Shown here in pieces: positions 43,808 through 51,585 of a DNA stretch of 64,000 nucleotides (position 1 is the stretch's first letter; the number at the start of each line of letters is the position of its first letter). The DNA is from Phaeocystidibacter marisrubri (GTDB taxonomy: Bacteria; Bacteroidota; Bacteroidia; Flavobacteriales; Schleiferiaceae). Below the pieces are notes generated by a model, which was given only the letters and a program-made list of their open reading frames with translations, was not told where the DNA came from and did no database searches. The translations under genes and the position numbers were made by a program. Location of the stretch: positions 62,001-126,000 of the forward strand of contig NZ_WBVQ01000002.1 in the NCBI RefSeq assembly GCF_008933165.1, read 5' to 3'.

Positions 43808-44684
43808 TCCAAGCGACTGAAGGGAGTTTGAGCGAAAGTTTGTGTGTTAAAAAACGAGACGCTGAGGAACGAAGCGGCGTGGTTTAATTAAGTGCAGGAC
43901 TTCTTCTCTAGGATGCCGCAAGCTGACGATAGGAAGCGCAGCGGAATCCCGACAGAAATTATCCAATCAAGACTAAACAGTATCCAAGCGACCGCAGCAA
44001 ATTTGAGTGAAGGTTTGTGCATTAAAAAACTAGGATGCGACGCAGGAGCAGCCGTGGTTTTCAAGTTTTGTAGGGCTCCCTCCCAGGGATCACGAACGAA
44101 GCGAAGTGGAGTGAGTAATCCCTTGGGGACAGAGAAACGAGGACAGGAGACAGCCGAATCCAAGCGACTGAAGGGAGATTGAGGAAAGGTTTGTGCATTA
44201 AAAAACTAGGATGCGACGCAGGAGCAGCCGTGGTTTTCAAGTTTTGTAGGCTCCCTCCAAGGGATCACGAACGAAGCGAAGTGGAGTGAGTAATCCCTTG
44301 GGGACAGAGAAACGAGGACAGGAGACATCCGTATCCAAGCGACCGAAGGGAGTTTGAGCGAAAGTTTGTGTGTTAAAAAACGAGACGCTGAGGAACGAAG
44401 CGGCGTGGTTTAATTAAGTGCAGGACTTCTTCTCTAGGATGCCGCAAGCTGACGATAGGAAGCGCAGCGGAATCCCGACAGAAATTATCCAATCAAGACT
44501 AAACAGTATCCAAGCGACCGCAGCAAATTTGAGTGAAGGTTTGGGCATTAAAAAACTAGGATGCGACGCAGGAGTAGCCGTGGTTTTCAAGTTTTGTAAG
44601 GCTCCCTCCCAAGGATCACGACTGAAGCAAAGCGAAAGGAGTAATCCCGACCGAGAGTCTAGCTCTGCTTTGAAAGGAAAGGGA
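43808..44684 (+). repeat. Five tandem repeats of about 175 bp
   Basis: Units start with TCCAAGCGAC at 43808, 43983, 44159, 44334 and 44509, so the period is 175-176 bp. Shared core: a TTGAG-GAAGGTTTG-type stretch, then TTAAAAAAC. Two unit types alternate; type a (43808, 44334) contains GAAGCGGCGTGGTTT and GCAGGACTTCTTCTC, and type b (43983, 44159, 44509) contains GACGCAGGAG and CAAGTTTTGTA. The a-b pair gives a near-exact 526-bp duplication. Short open frames inside repeat with the units and are not believed to be genes. A decayed unit is at about 51330-51450. Confidence 0.88.
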
Positions 44685-44732
44685 TGAGAAGCAAAATATC
44701 CTGTGTAGCCTCCTACTCTCGATTTTCAGAGA

Positions 44733-44974
44733 AAAAAACTCAATGCCTACCTCAAAGAGATTATGGGATTAAAAAGCAAATCACTTTTCATGTAGCACGA
44801 CACACGTTTGCTACTACAGTAACTCTACAAAACGGGGTATCAATTGAGTCGGTAAGCAGGATGCTCGGACATACCAATTTGAAGACCACTCAGCACTATG
44901 CTAGGATAGTAGATCAGAAGATTGCAGATGATATGCGGCAGCTGACCATGTCAGGGAAGTTTCAATTAGCGTGA
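44733..44974 (+). pseudogene. Integrase 3' fragment (second element)
   Basis: From CTCAATGCCTACCTCAAAGA onward the DNA aligns with the 3' end of the intact integrase (15815-16062), keeping HVARHTFATTV, LGHTNLKTTQHYAR and the stop. A deletion of about ten bases near GAGATTATGGG shifts the frame, and everything upstream is replaced by the 175-bp repeats. It marks the left end of an older related element. Confidence 0.9.
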
Positions 44975-44978
44975 AGAA

Positions 44979-44999
44979 GGGCCGAGAGGCCCTTTTCTT
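44979..44999 (+). terminator. Integrase terminator, second copy
   Basis: GGGCCGAGAGGCCC plus TTTTCTTT, identical hairpin to 16067-16080. The following 44993-45099 aligns without gaps with 16081-16187, ending in GAGTTAGCT where cassettes begin. Confidence 0.85.
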
Positions 45000-45108
45000 T
45001 TTTTAGATTTAACCTGATTCTTGATCTCTCAAACCTATTCATATCAAAGTCATTTCAGATATTAAGGAACACAAACCTGAACATATCAAGGAGTTAGCTA
45101 CCATCTAC

Positions 45109-46092
45109 ATGAAATACCAAATTGAAGATCTACAAATGAAAAATGACTCCCAAGAGGAGCAATTCAGAACTAGGGCCATATTTGAAGATTTATTTAAAAT
45201 GGCCAAGGAAGGAAAACCTATCTCCGCACATGAGAGAAACTATGTTTATTCTTGCCTAAAGATTTCATTAGTACACACTGAAGATCCCGATACGCTTGAT
45301 TTTCTTAATGATGCTAAGTTCAAATCCTACTACTTAAGTTACTTTCATGATATAACAGGGGGTTCTAAGTATTATAAACCTCATAAAACAGAAGTAGTAC
45401 AAATTTCGCCAGAAGAGGCTCGTAAAGACTTGGCATATTTAATCAGAGAAGCTGACAAATGGTATGAAGTAATTCAGAAAACCAACCATTCAAACCAATT
45501 ATTGCAGCAGTGCTCAAAACAATGCAGAGAAGACATCCAAAGTCTTGATGATCTTCCAGAAATAAAGAATGACCTTTTTGCAAAAGGTAGATTTTACTAC
45601 AGATATAAAAAATGGGCGATTCTATTACAATCTAAACACCTCTTTCACATCGCGGAAGAAATATTAGAAAAGAGCGGTTCTAGTTTTGTCAACTTTACTC
45701 TATGTAACCAAGATATTGAAATGAATGAATACTCAATTATTCATATCCTAAATAGACATTATTCGAAAATCACTAAGCAATACGAAACGGGAAAATCATA
45801 TCATAATGAAGACTTTTACCCAAGACAGCTTGACTTAAAAATTCAAGAAGTATTCGATCAATATTCTACGGTTTGTAATGACGTAAAAAGTATAGATTGG
45901 ATTACATTCGAATTAAATGAAGTCTATTATTCAATTTGGACAGGCACAAAGACTAAACAAGTAAAAGGAACTGGTAATGTCACTTATCGCAGACTAAATA
46001 CTTTTTATCCCGTCACAAAAGATTCAGAATTGAATAAAATAAAAGAACGTGAAAAAATTGTTATCAGTCCTACTTTAAACCTTTACATCTAA
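45109..46092 (+). CDS. Hypothetical protein, possible barnase/EndoU-like nuclease (cassette B)
   Basis: A 327-residue AT-rich gene, first of cassette B. The N-terminal 60 residues are charged and helical. The C-terminal part has IIHILNRHYSKI, FYPRQLDLKI and VTYRRLNTFYPV, which recalls the phage-type barnase/EndoU/RelE-like nuclease domains (PBECR), where a His-x-x-x-Arg-His motif is followed by a proline-rich segment. I hold this assignment weakly. The gene ends 3 bp before the HNH gene, and the two share one cassette. Confidence 0.45.
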   Translation: MKYQIEDLQMKNDSQEEQFRTRAIFEDLFKMAKEGKPISAHERNYVYSCLKISLVHTEDPDTLDFLNDAKFKSYYLSYFHDITGGSKYYKPHKTEVVQISPEEARKDLAYLIREADKWYEVIQKTNHSNQLLQQCSKQCREDIQSLDDLPEIKNDLFAKGRFYYRYKKWAILLQSKHLFHIAEEILEKSGSSFVNFTLCNQDIEMNEYSIIHILNRHYSKITKQYETGKSYHNEDFYPRQLDLKIQEVFDQYSTVCNDVKSIDWITFELNEVYYSIWTGTKTKQVKGTGNVTYRRLNTFYPVTKDSELNKIKEREKIVISPTLNLYI

Positions 46093-46095
46093 TCT

Positions 46096-46821
46096 ATGAG
46101 AAATCCCAAATGGCATAGAGATGAAATAATTCTAGCCCTTGACTTGTATTTTAGAACCGAACCAGGTCAAATCCATGCCAGAAATCCTGAAGTAATTGAG
46201 CTTTCTGAAATTTTAAATAAACTTCCAATTCATGAGGAACGACCTGACCAAGTTAAGTTTAGAAACCCAAATGGTGTTGGACTAAAACTGAGCAATTTTC
46301 TCGCAATTGATCCGGACTATAACGGAAAAGGAATGGAATCCTATAGTAAGTTGGATAAAGAAGTTTTTGAAGAATTTTTAAACGATAAAGATGAGCTGCA
46401 TGCAATAGCATTAAAAATCAAACAGACCTCTATTAATTCAAAACTTGGAATCAAACTATACAAGATTGAAGATGATGAAGATGAAGAATCTTTCAAAGTC
46501 AAAGAAGGCAAAGTCATTTATAAACTTCACAAACACATTGAGCGTAACCCGAAAATCAATAAAAAGAAAAAAGAAAGTTATCTAAAGAAACATGGAAAGC
46601 TCGACTGCGAAGTTTGCGGTTTTGACTTTTATGAAAAATATGGTGAACTAGGAATGGGGTTTATGGAGTGCCATCATCGAAGACCACTTCATGAAATAAA
46701 GGAAGAAACCGAAACATCTCTAAAGGACTTGGCTTTAGTCTGTGCTAATTGCCACCGAATGTTGCATAGAGTTTTAGATACTCTCTCGGTTGAAGAATTA
46801 AAAAATAAAATAAAGCGGTAG
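46096..46821 (+). CDS. HNH endonuclease, McrA-like (cassette B)
   Basis: A 241-residue nuclease. Residues 1-100 (WHRDEIILALDLYF, then FRNPNGVGLKLSNF) form the N-terminal domain common before McrA-like HNH domains, perhaps for sensing the target. The C terminus has CEVCGFDF, MECHHRRPL and LVCANCHRMLH: two zinc CxxC pairs and the HNH active site. It probably restricts foreign or modified DNA. Its stop codon TAG lies within the attC R'' box, so the gene fills the cassette to its end. Confidence 0.85.
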   Translation: MRNPKWHRDEIILALDLYFRTEPGQIHARNPEVIELSEILNKLPIHEERPDQVKFRNPNGVGLKLSNFLAIDPDYNGKGMESYSKLDKEVFEEFLNDKDELHAIALKIKQTSINSKLGIKLYKIEDDEDEESFKVKEGKVIYKLHKHIERNPKINKKKKESYLKKHGKLDCEVCGFDFYEKYGELGMGFMECHHRRPLHEIKEETETSLKDLALVCANCHRMLHRVLDTLSVEELKNKIKR

Positions 46822-46875
46822 CTAACAATGTATAAACCCCATGCTTCGCACAGATGTTTATACGAGACGTTAGGC
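46820..46875 (+). other. attC-like site of cassette B
   Basis: R'' AGCTAAC (46820-46826) and R' GTTAGGC (46869-46875). GTATAAAC pairs with GTTTATAC, leaving the asymmetric spacers AAT and GAGAC and a loop with ATGCTTCGCA. At 56 bp it is the most compact site and the best match to classical attC topology. Confidence 0.8.
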
Positions 46876-47242
46876 AACAGCAAGTAATCTAAGCCAGGCA
46901 TTTCGCCGGGCTTTTGTGTTTTTTAGGGAGGTCATTGTCTTCACCAAAGGTTTGGGCTTTCAATAAGCGCCACCACTGTTTGGATATTTGGGAACCATGG
47001 TACCTCGTAGGGAAAACGCAGCGTTCGTGGGTTTGGGTTTTTAGGATCAGTCCGGTGGGCGCTTTCTAAAGCCGTTGCCTAACAATGGCTATAAAACAAA
47101 CGGCCACATGGCTTCGGTACAGTACTCTTTTTGCCGCCGCTTTCGTATCTTCAAGCGTATTTAAACTCAAGCTGCGGCTATTTCAACTCTGCTCTCTCCA
47201 ACCATGTGTTCTTAGTGGCAGTCCGTTTTCATAGCCTGGGCG
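46870..47242 (+). mobile_element. Cassette C, without an evident gene
   Basis: About 205 bp between the site boundaries, bordered by GTTAGGCAAC and its exact complement GTTGCCTAAC (47074-47083). No open frame longer than about 15 codons from ATG (at 46997) is seen on the + strand. A hairpin AGCCAGGC-ATTTC-GCCGGGCT followed by TTTTG near 46893-46917 looks like a terminator. It could carry a promoter, an RNA or a decayed gene. The attC itself is long (47077-47248). Confidence 0.65.
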
Positions 47243-47248
47243 TTGGCG
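47077..47248 (+). other. attC-like site of cassette C (long form)
   Basis: R'' GCCTAAC (47077-47083), R' GTTGGCG (47242-47248). GGCTATAAAAC pairs with GTTTTCATAGCC; the central 110 bp hold further partial pairing. Spacer TGGGC before R'. Length like the longest known attC sites. Confidence 0.75.
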
Positions 47249-47273
47249 GTAATTTAAAACTAGAAGAACGACA

Positions 47274-48368
47274 TTGATATATCTTGCTCTCGATACGAAT
47301 ATTTGGCTCTACTTAGCCAATGGACTAGACCCTATTTCAAACAAGGATCACGGTAACCTTCATTTCGAGTTAATTGACAGACTACGCGATTTTGTTCAGC
47401 GAGCAGAAATTACAATTCTCGTTAATGAGGTAATTATATCGGAGTGGGAGAGAAATAAGGAACATGCTAAACATCGAATAGAGAAACTTAAACGGAAAGC
47501 AGAAAATCCCAAACAGGCTTTTGCCGAAATAAAAAGGTATGTCTCCAGGAACGTTGATGAAATTGAAAAAGAATTTATTGCTGGGCTAGTGAGGGACATT
47601 GAGCTAAATGAAGAACACATAGTTAAAGTGGAAACGTTCTTAAAGGAGGAATGTCAAATTATTCCAGTCAGAGATGAACTAAAAATTAAGGTTTTCAACC
47701 TCTCAATTTCTGGAAAAGCCCCTTTCCACAATAAAAAGAACAATATCGCAGATGCTTCAATTTTGTTTTCAATAGTCAATTATTTGGAAGGACTCACATA
47801 TTCCGGAGACAACCAAGTAATCTTCGTCTCAAATAATACCGAGGACTTTACAGACGGAAAGAATAAGGATGAGTTTCATCCCGACATCCAAAAGGAACTA
47901 GGAAATAAAAACATACAATATCAAAGAGTACTCCCATCTGCCTTAGAATTGAGCGAAACAATTCTTCTCCAAATTGAAGAACATAGAAAGCATGAAGCAT
48001 GGTTGGAATCCGTTTCTTTTAGCTGCATCTCCAACCTTTGTGTTCATTCGGAGAGTTTCACTCCATGGGGATATCTAGATAAAGAATTAGAAGTAAAGTA
48101 CGAATCAAATGAAACTATTGACCCAGACCAATTAGACTTATTTCCAGAATTGCCAAGGCAACCAAAAGAAAGCAAGAAAATAGGAATTAGTGAATGTGTC
48201 ATTTGTTCCACAACTCATCTTCTTTGCCCCGATTGTGATGAATTGATTAGTGTTGAGGATGAAACGGAAAAGCTTTCTTGTCCAGAGTGCCAAACACAAA
48301 TACAAATTATTCACGATCAAGACCCGTTTTTACTAGTTTACGATTTGAAGGAAGATTTAATCGCATAA
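47274..48368 (+). CDS. PIN-domain nuclease with C-terminal zinc ribbon (cassette D)
   Basis: A 364-residue protein, start TTG at 47274 (no ATG is better placed). The PIN fold is seen from YLALDTNIWLYLANG (first Asp), VIISEWERNK (Glu) and NNIADASILFS (Asp), with VIFVSNNTEDF closing the domain, as in the DUF4935 group. The C terminus has a zinc ribbon: CVIC, CPDCDE and CPECQ. PIN proteins are RNases, often in toxin or defence settings. It is followed 12 bp later by the HEAGH peptidase gene in the same cassette. Confidence 0.8.
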   Translation: MIYLALDTNIWLYLANGLDPISNKDHGNLHFELIDRLRDFVQRAEITILVNEVIISEWERNKEHAKHRIEKLKRKAENPKQAFAEIKRYVSRNVDEIEKEFIAGLVRDIELNEEHIVKVETFLKEECQIIPVRDELKIKVFNLSISGKAPFHNKKNNIADASILFSIVNYLEGLTYSGDNQVIFVSNNTEDFTDGKNKDEFHPDIQKELGNKNIQYQRVLPSALELSETILLQIEEHRKHEAWLESVSFSCISNLCVHSESFTPWGYLDKELEVKYESNETIDPDQLDLFPELPRQPKESKKIGISECVICSTTHLLCPDCDELISVEDETEKLSCPECQTQIQIIHDQDPFLLVYDLKEDLIA

Positions 48369-48380
48369 TTAAAATTAAGA

Positions 48381-48968
48381 ATGAGAATTCATCAACATGA
48401 TTCAATTAGAATTAGAAAGGTTTGTAACCATGAGGCAGGTCACTATATTCTTGCTCGTGAAATGAAGTTTAAAACTCATGGAATTTCAGCTAAATTTAAT
48501 TTTCCTCAAGGACATTCTGGTTCATCTGGATGTGAGCCATGGACACCTTCTATTAATTCAACCGAAGATATTGAAAACTATCTGGAACGAAGGGTTCAAG
48601 TCCTTTATGCAGGGGTGATTGCAGAAGCAATGGATATCGAAGGTAATTATGATTCAGACTATGCACTCAATGAATGGAGAAATGGAGGTGGAAAAGACGA
48701 CTATTCTAAATTTCGTGAACTAATTCACGTTTTAAGAAATATCAGGCATCCTGATACAAATGATGAACAGGAAGTTCAAAAACAATTAGACAATATTGAC
48801 AATGAATTAATTCAAAAAACCGGAAAAATTGTACACGAAAGGATAGCCTTAATCCACGGGGTTGGTGACACGCTATTTAGGAAAATTCAAGAGTATAATA
48901 TTGAGTATGAATTGCCCGAGGATGAGATAAATCAAATTCAAATGATCAAAAAACTGTACAGTAAATAA
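48381..48968 (+). CDS. HEAGH metallopeptidase-like protein (cassette D)
   Basis: A 195-residue soluble protein with the zinc site NHEAGHYILAR near residue 18-28 and YAGVIAEAM near 77-85, the spacing of a minimal FtsH (M41)-like peptidase without ATPase domain; GGGKDDYSKF follows. Pairing with a PIN nuclease in one cassette suggests a toxin with a regulatory protease or an antiphage pair; this is inference. Neighbouring sites are attC_C and attC_D. Confidence 0.65.
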   Translation: MRIHQHDSIRIRKVCNHEAGHYILAREMKFKTHGISAKFNFPQGHSGSSGCEPWTPSINSTEDIENYLERRVQVLYAGVIAEAMDIEGNYDSDYALNEWRNGGGKDDYSKFRELIHVLRNIRHPDTNDEQEVQKQLDNIDNELIQKTGKIVHERIALIHGVGDTLFRKIQEYNIEYELPEDEINQIQMIKKLYSK

Positions 48969-48975
48969 AAACTAC

Positions 48976-49041
48976 CGCCAACAAAATCTATAAGCAATAG
49001 CGCCCTGCGGGACGCTACTGCTCATAGCCGAACCGTTGGCA
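48976..49041 (+). other. attC-like site of cassette D
   Basis: R'' CGCCAAC (48976-48982), R' GTTGGCA (49035-49041). CTATAAGCAATAGCG pairs with CGCTACTGCTCATAG around CCCTGCGGGA, with bulged bases on one side only, as in integron sites where the unpaired bases set strand choice. Confidence 0.8.
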
Positions 49042-49053
49042 CCAATTTAAAAA

Positions 49054-49647
49054 ATGACAGAAGACCAAAAATATACGGAGAAAGAGTACCGTGAACGGCA
49101 TCGATTCTGGGCAGATAAGACTTTGACCCAATTTGGATTTGCTAATAATTTCTTTCTTCTTGTGGCAATTGGAATCTTGGGTTTCATTTTGAAAGAAATT
49201 GAAACTGACACTCAAATTGATTTCACACTACAGAATATCGACTGGAAAATCACATTATCAAGACTTTCAGCACTATTCGCCTTTGCTTCAATTTGTTGCG
49301 GAACTGTCACCATGCTATCAAGATTATTTGATCTCAGATTGACTCGACATAGCAACACTGTCCGAATTAAAGCATTTGATGAAAAGTATGGCTACAAGAG
49401 ACTAGATGATGATTACATCTCTATCGAAGGAATGCCATTGCACTCAACATTCTTTGACACATTATCTTCACGACACTATTACATTAAAGACTCTGAGATC
49501 AAGGATGACGAAACCATAAAATGCAAATTCAAAGAACTTCGGGAAAGAACTTTATTGCTCGGGAGACTTTCATGGAAATACTTTTACTATCAAATGGTTG
49601 TGCTAATATTTTCGGTATTGTCTTTCATGATTGCATGGATGAAGTAA
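49054..49647 (+). CDS. Three-helix membrane protein (cassette E)
   Basis: A 197-residue protein with hydrophobic segments at about 30-45 (FFLLVAIGILGFILK), 70-88 (SALFAFASICCGTV) and 178-195. The N terminus is charged. Layout and length are similar to small membrane proteins often carried by integron cassettes and to SLATT-like effector proteins, but the match is weak. It has no partner gene in its cassette. Confidence 0.6.
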   Translation: MTEDQKYTEKEYRERHRFWADKTLTQFGFANNFFLLVAIGILGFILKEIETDTQIDFTLQNIDWKITLSRLSALFAFASICCGTVTMLSRLFDLRLTRHSNTVRIKAFDEKYGYKRLDDDYISIEGMPLHSTFFDTLSSRHYYIKDSEIKDDETIKCKFKELRERTLLLGRLSWKYFYYQMVVLIFSVLSFMIAWMK

Positions 49648-49654
49648 AAACTGG

Positions 49655-49786
49655 TGCCAACATAGGCTATAGCAAATGCGGGTTGACTGCCTTAGAATGA
49701 AAATTTTACAACTAAAGGACAATCGGTCTAGCGAACAATAAATCGGTTTCAAAATCCCGCACTTGTCTTAGCCATGGCCGATGGCA
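49655..49786 (+). other. attC-like site of cassette E, R' core degraded
   Basis: R'' TGCCAAC (49655-49661). GGCTATAGCAAATGCGGG pairs with CCCGCACTTGTCTTAGCC. The expected R' reads GATGGCA (49780-49786) instead of GTTGGCA, so cleavage at G^TT may be lost here. Confidence 0.65.
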
Positions 49787-49803
49787 GCCATAAAAAAATA
49801 ACC

Positions 49804-50718
49804 ATGAGTACTAAACGACTTTCTACATACGACAAGCTTTTTGATAAATACTTTGACAAAGACATCATTAAAGCGGGAACGAAATATGAGATTCTTGCAG
49901 CTATGGTTCTCAAACATCTCATCGATGCCGGAAAAGTAATACACGATATTAAGCTTATCGGAGAGAGCACTGTGAAGCATCAAATTGATGTATATTTTGA
50001 AGACAACGGCACTAACAGACGCATTTTAATTGAATGTAAAGATTTTGATATATCAGAAGACTCTGTTGGACTTGGAATAATCAGAGACTTTAGTGCTGTG
50101 GTAGACGATATTCAACCCGATGAAGCTTTTGTTTTTACGTGCAATGACTTCACTAGAGATGCAAATAAGTTCGCGAAACATAAAGGAATAAAATTAGCCA
50201 TATTAAGAGAATTTCGGGACGAAGACATGGAAGGAAGAATCCAAAAGATCAATCTTCGTTTTCACATTCTTGATGCTACAACACCGAATGTTGAAACCGC
50301 AATCGAAGAAACTCATAACCCAAAAATTAAACAAGATTTAGAAGCTGAGCAATTGAGCATGACATATCTTGGAAAAGAACAACCTCTCTATCTAAACACA
50401 CCTAATGGAAGGTTTCAATTCAATGCATATGTTGAGAAAATATGGAATGAATACCCAAGAGATACTGAAGGTCCTGTAGTATTAAAGCACAAACTAGAAG
50501 ACACAACGATTGAAGTAGCTAATCGTGGTGGTGTTCCTATTTTGGGTTTGATTTTGCGATTTGAAGTAATTCATGACATTGAAATTCAAGAAATTGTCTC
50601 AGATAAGGTAGCAGAATTGATAGTTACAGGATTTCAAAATGAAGATGTTATCATTTTTGACCAGGACATTGAACGATTTGAAATTGAAGGGACTACCGGA
50701 GAAATTATAAAAAAATAA
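49804..50718 (+). CDS. Mrr-like restriction endonuclease (cassette F)
   Basis: A 304-residue protein from ATG 49804; the earlier in-frame ATG at 49774 lies inside the preceding attC. The nuclease core is at about 45-110: KHQIDVYFED and RILIECKDFDIS give the D-x(n)-ExK site of the Mrr/PD-(D/E)xK superfamily, followed by FVFTCNDFT. Such proteins cut modified or foreign DNA. The C-terminal half is beta-rich and unassigned. No ATPase or methylase partner is in the cassette. Confidence 0.78.
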   Translation: MSTKRLSTYDKLFDKYFDKDIIKAGTKYEILAAMVLKHLIDAGKVIHDIKLIGESTVKHQIDVYFEDNGTNRRILIECKDFDISEDSVGLGIIRDFSAVVDDIQPDEAFVFTCNDFTRDANKFAKHKGIKLAILREFRDEDMEGRIQKINLRFHILDATTPNVETAIEETHNPKIKQDLEAEQLSMTYLGKEQPLYLNTPNGRFQFNAYVEKIWNEYPRDTEGPVVLKHKLEDTTIEVANRGGVPILGLILRFEVIHDIEIQEIVSDKVAELIVTGFQNEDVIIFDQDIERFEIEGTTGEIIKK

Positions 50719-50722
50719 CGGC

Positions 50723-50854
50723 AACCAACATTGTGTATGAGAAATAGTGCATTCTGTACTATGTTGACATACAAGACTATAAATCAAAGGTCAGCGCTAT
50801 CTAGCAGTTTAGCGGGTTGAAATCCGCAACTATCCATACACGAGACCGTTGTTC
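50723..50854 (+). other. attC-like site of cassette F
   Basis: R'' AACCAAC (50723-50729), R' GTTGTTC (50848-50854). TGTGTATG pairs with CATACACG, with spacer AGACC before R'. The cassette start reads GATGGCAGCC, against the expected GTTGGTTGCC, seven of ten. Confidence 0.65.
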
Positions 50855-51240
50855 AACTGAATCAGCCACAGCCTAGACTCTGTCTTGATATCTCAACAAA
50901 ACGGTTTGACTTAACTAATATTAGCTTTTCAAAGCACATTGGGAACAACAGTGCAGAACTGATACTTTTAGAGCTTGAAGCCAACCCATTTGCCAAAAAA
51001 CTAACTCCCGCACCTCTGTCGATTCCGAGGTTCCACTTCGCAAAATTGCGAAGTTACAGTTGATTCATGTTTCCATAATTGCATCACCTGCTCACCAAGA
51101 TCCTAAAAAGATGCATACGCTCCTAAACTTCCCGTATTTGCTCACTTCTGCACGATTTTGCGCTTTGCTTTAAGCCCCTCCCATTCTAATATTGCTCTAG
51201 TCAATTGATGTTGACGAGTGAGTAGTATGGAAAGATAATA
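50855..51240 (+). repeat. Conserved non-coding control region, copy 2
   Basis: Aligns with 16866-17262, from CCTAGACTC through ACTTAACTAAT to the near-identical 51127-51220. It keeps the 26-bp element (51139-51164) and half of the origin-like repeat (GTCAATTGATGTTGACGAG), but the Rep-like gene does not follow. It marks the right side of the second, truncated element. Confidence 0.8.
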
Positions 51241-51265
51241 TAGCCTCGAGGGATGGCGAATTAAA

Positions 51266-51274
51266 CCTCTCCGC
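51266..51274 (+). other. Partial tRNA-Ser end, possible old attR
   Basis: CCTCTCCGC equals the last nine bases of the 15-bp att core. It sits just after control region copy 2 and just before a decayed 175-bp repeat unit and a third integrase remnant, the same order as at 43737. Nine bases alone could be chance. Confidence 0.4.
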
Positions 51275-51467
51275 TTTACTACCCCCGAACGCACGACGCT
51301 TCGGTTTTCTTTGCTGCTCCAAAGTGAGTTAAGCAACTACAGCGAGATTGACGTAGGTTTGGGTACTACAACTCTAAGATATATTGCAAAAGCAGCTGTG
51401 GTTTCATAAAGTGTAGCCCACCCGAAGGAATCATGATTCCAGCATAGCAATGATCACAATACTCAGT

Positions 51468-51566
51468 CATACCCATTTGAAAACGACTCAGCATTATTAC
51501 AGGAATGTAGATCTCGAGATTGCAGATGAAATAAGGAAATTGGCGATATCAATACAACCCATGTGA
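51468..51566 (+). pseudogene. Integrase 3' remnant (third copy)
   Basis: CATACCCATTTGAAAACGAC and onward reads HTHLKTTQHYYRNVD, then IADEIRKLAIS, and a stop at 51564-51566. This is clearly the C terminus of the integrase family (TNLKTTQHYARIVDQKIADD in the intact gene), keeping the catalytic Tyr. Upstream, 51330-51450 resembles one 175-bp repeat unit. It shows a third integration event at this tRNA. Confidence 0.8.
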
Positions 51567-51585
51567 GGTTTACCTCCACCCAACC

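Larger units (their letters stand above)
45093..50854 (+). mobile_element. Integron-like array of five gene cassettes (no IntI)
   Basis: Cassettes B to F, all on the + strand, are separated by attC-like sites at 46820-46875, 47077-47248, 48976-49041, 49655-49786 and 50723-50854. In B, C, D and E the first ten bases equal the reverse complement of the ten bases ending their own R'' box (GTTAGCTACC/GGTAGCTAAC; GTTAGGCAAC/GTTGCCTAAC; GTTGGCGGTA/TACCGCCAAC; GTTGGCACCA/TGGTGCCAAC). F is degraded, seven of ten. The genes are AT-rich relative to the flanks. No integron integrase is in the window, so it is a CALIN-like cluster. Confidence 0.85.

Noticed and set aside
43892-44687. Two similar open frames of about 90 codons in the 175-bp repeats
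   Set aside because: They repeat because the DNA repeats, differ by frame and end, and lack any protein motif or start signal.
44684-44974. A complete 96-codon gene with integrase C terminus
   Set aside because: Its first half is repeat-derived sequence joined by a frame change to the integrase end; it is a chimeric open frame over a fragment.
51142-51336. 64-codon open frame on the minus strand
   Set aside because: It lies over the conserved non-coding region and the partial att site and has no protein-like features.
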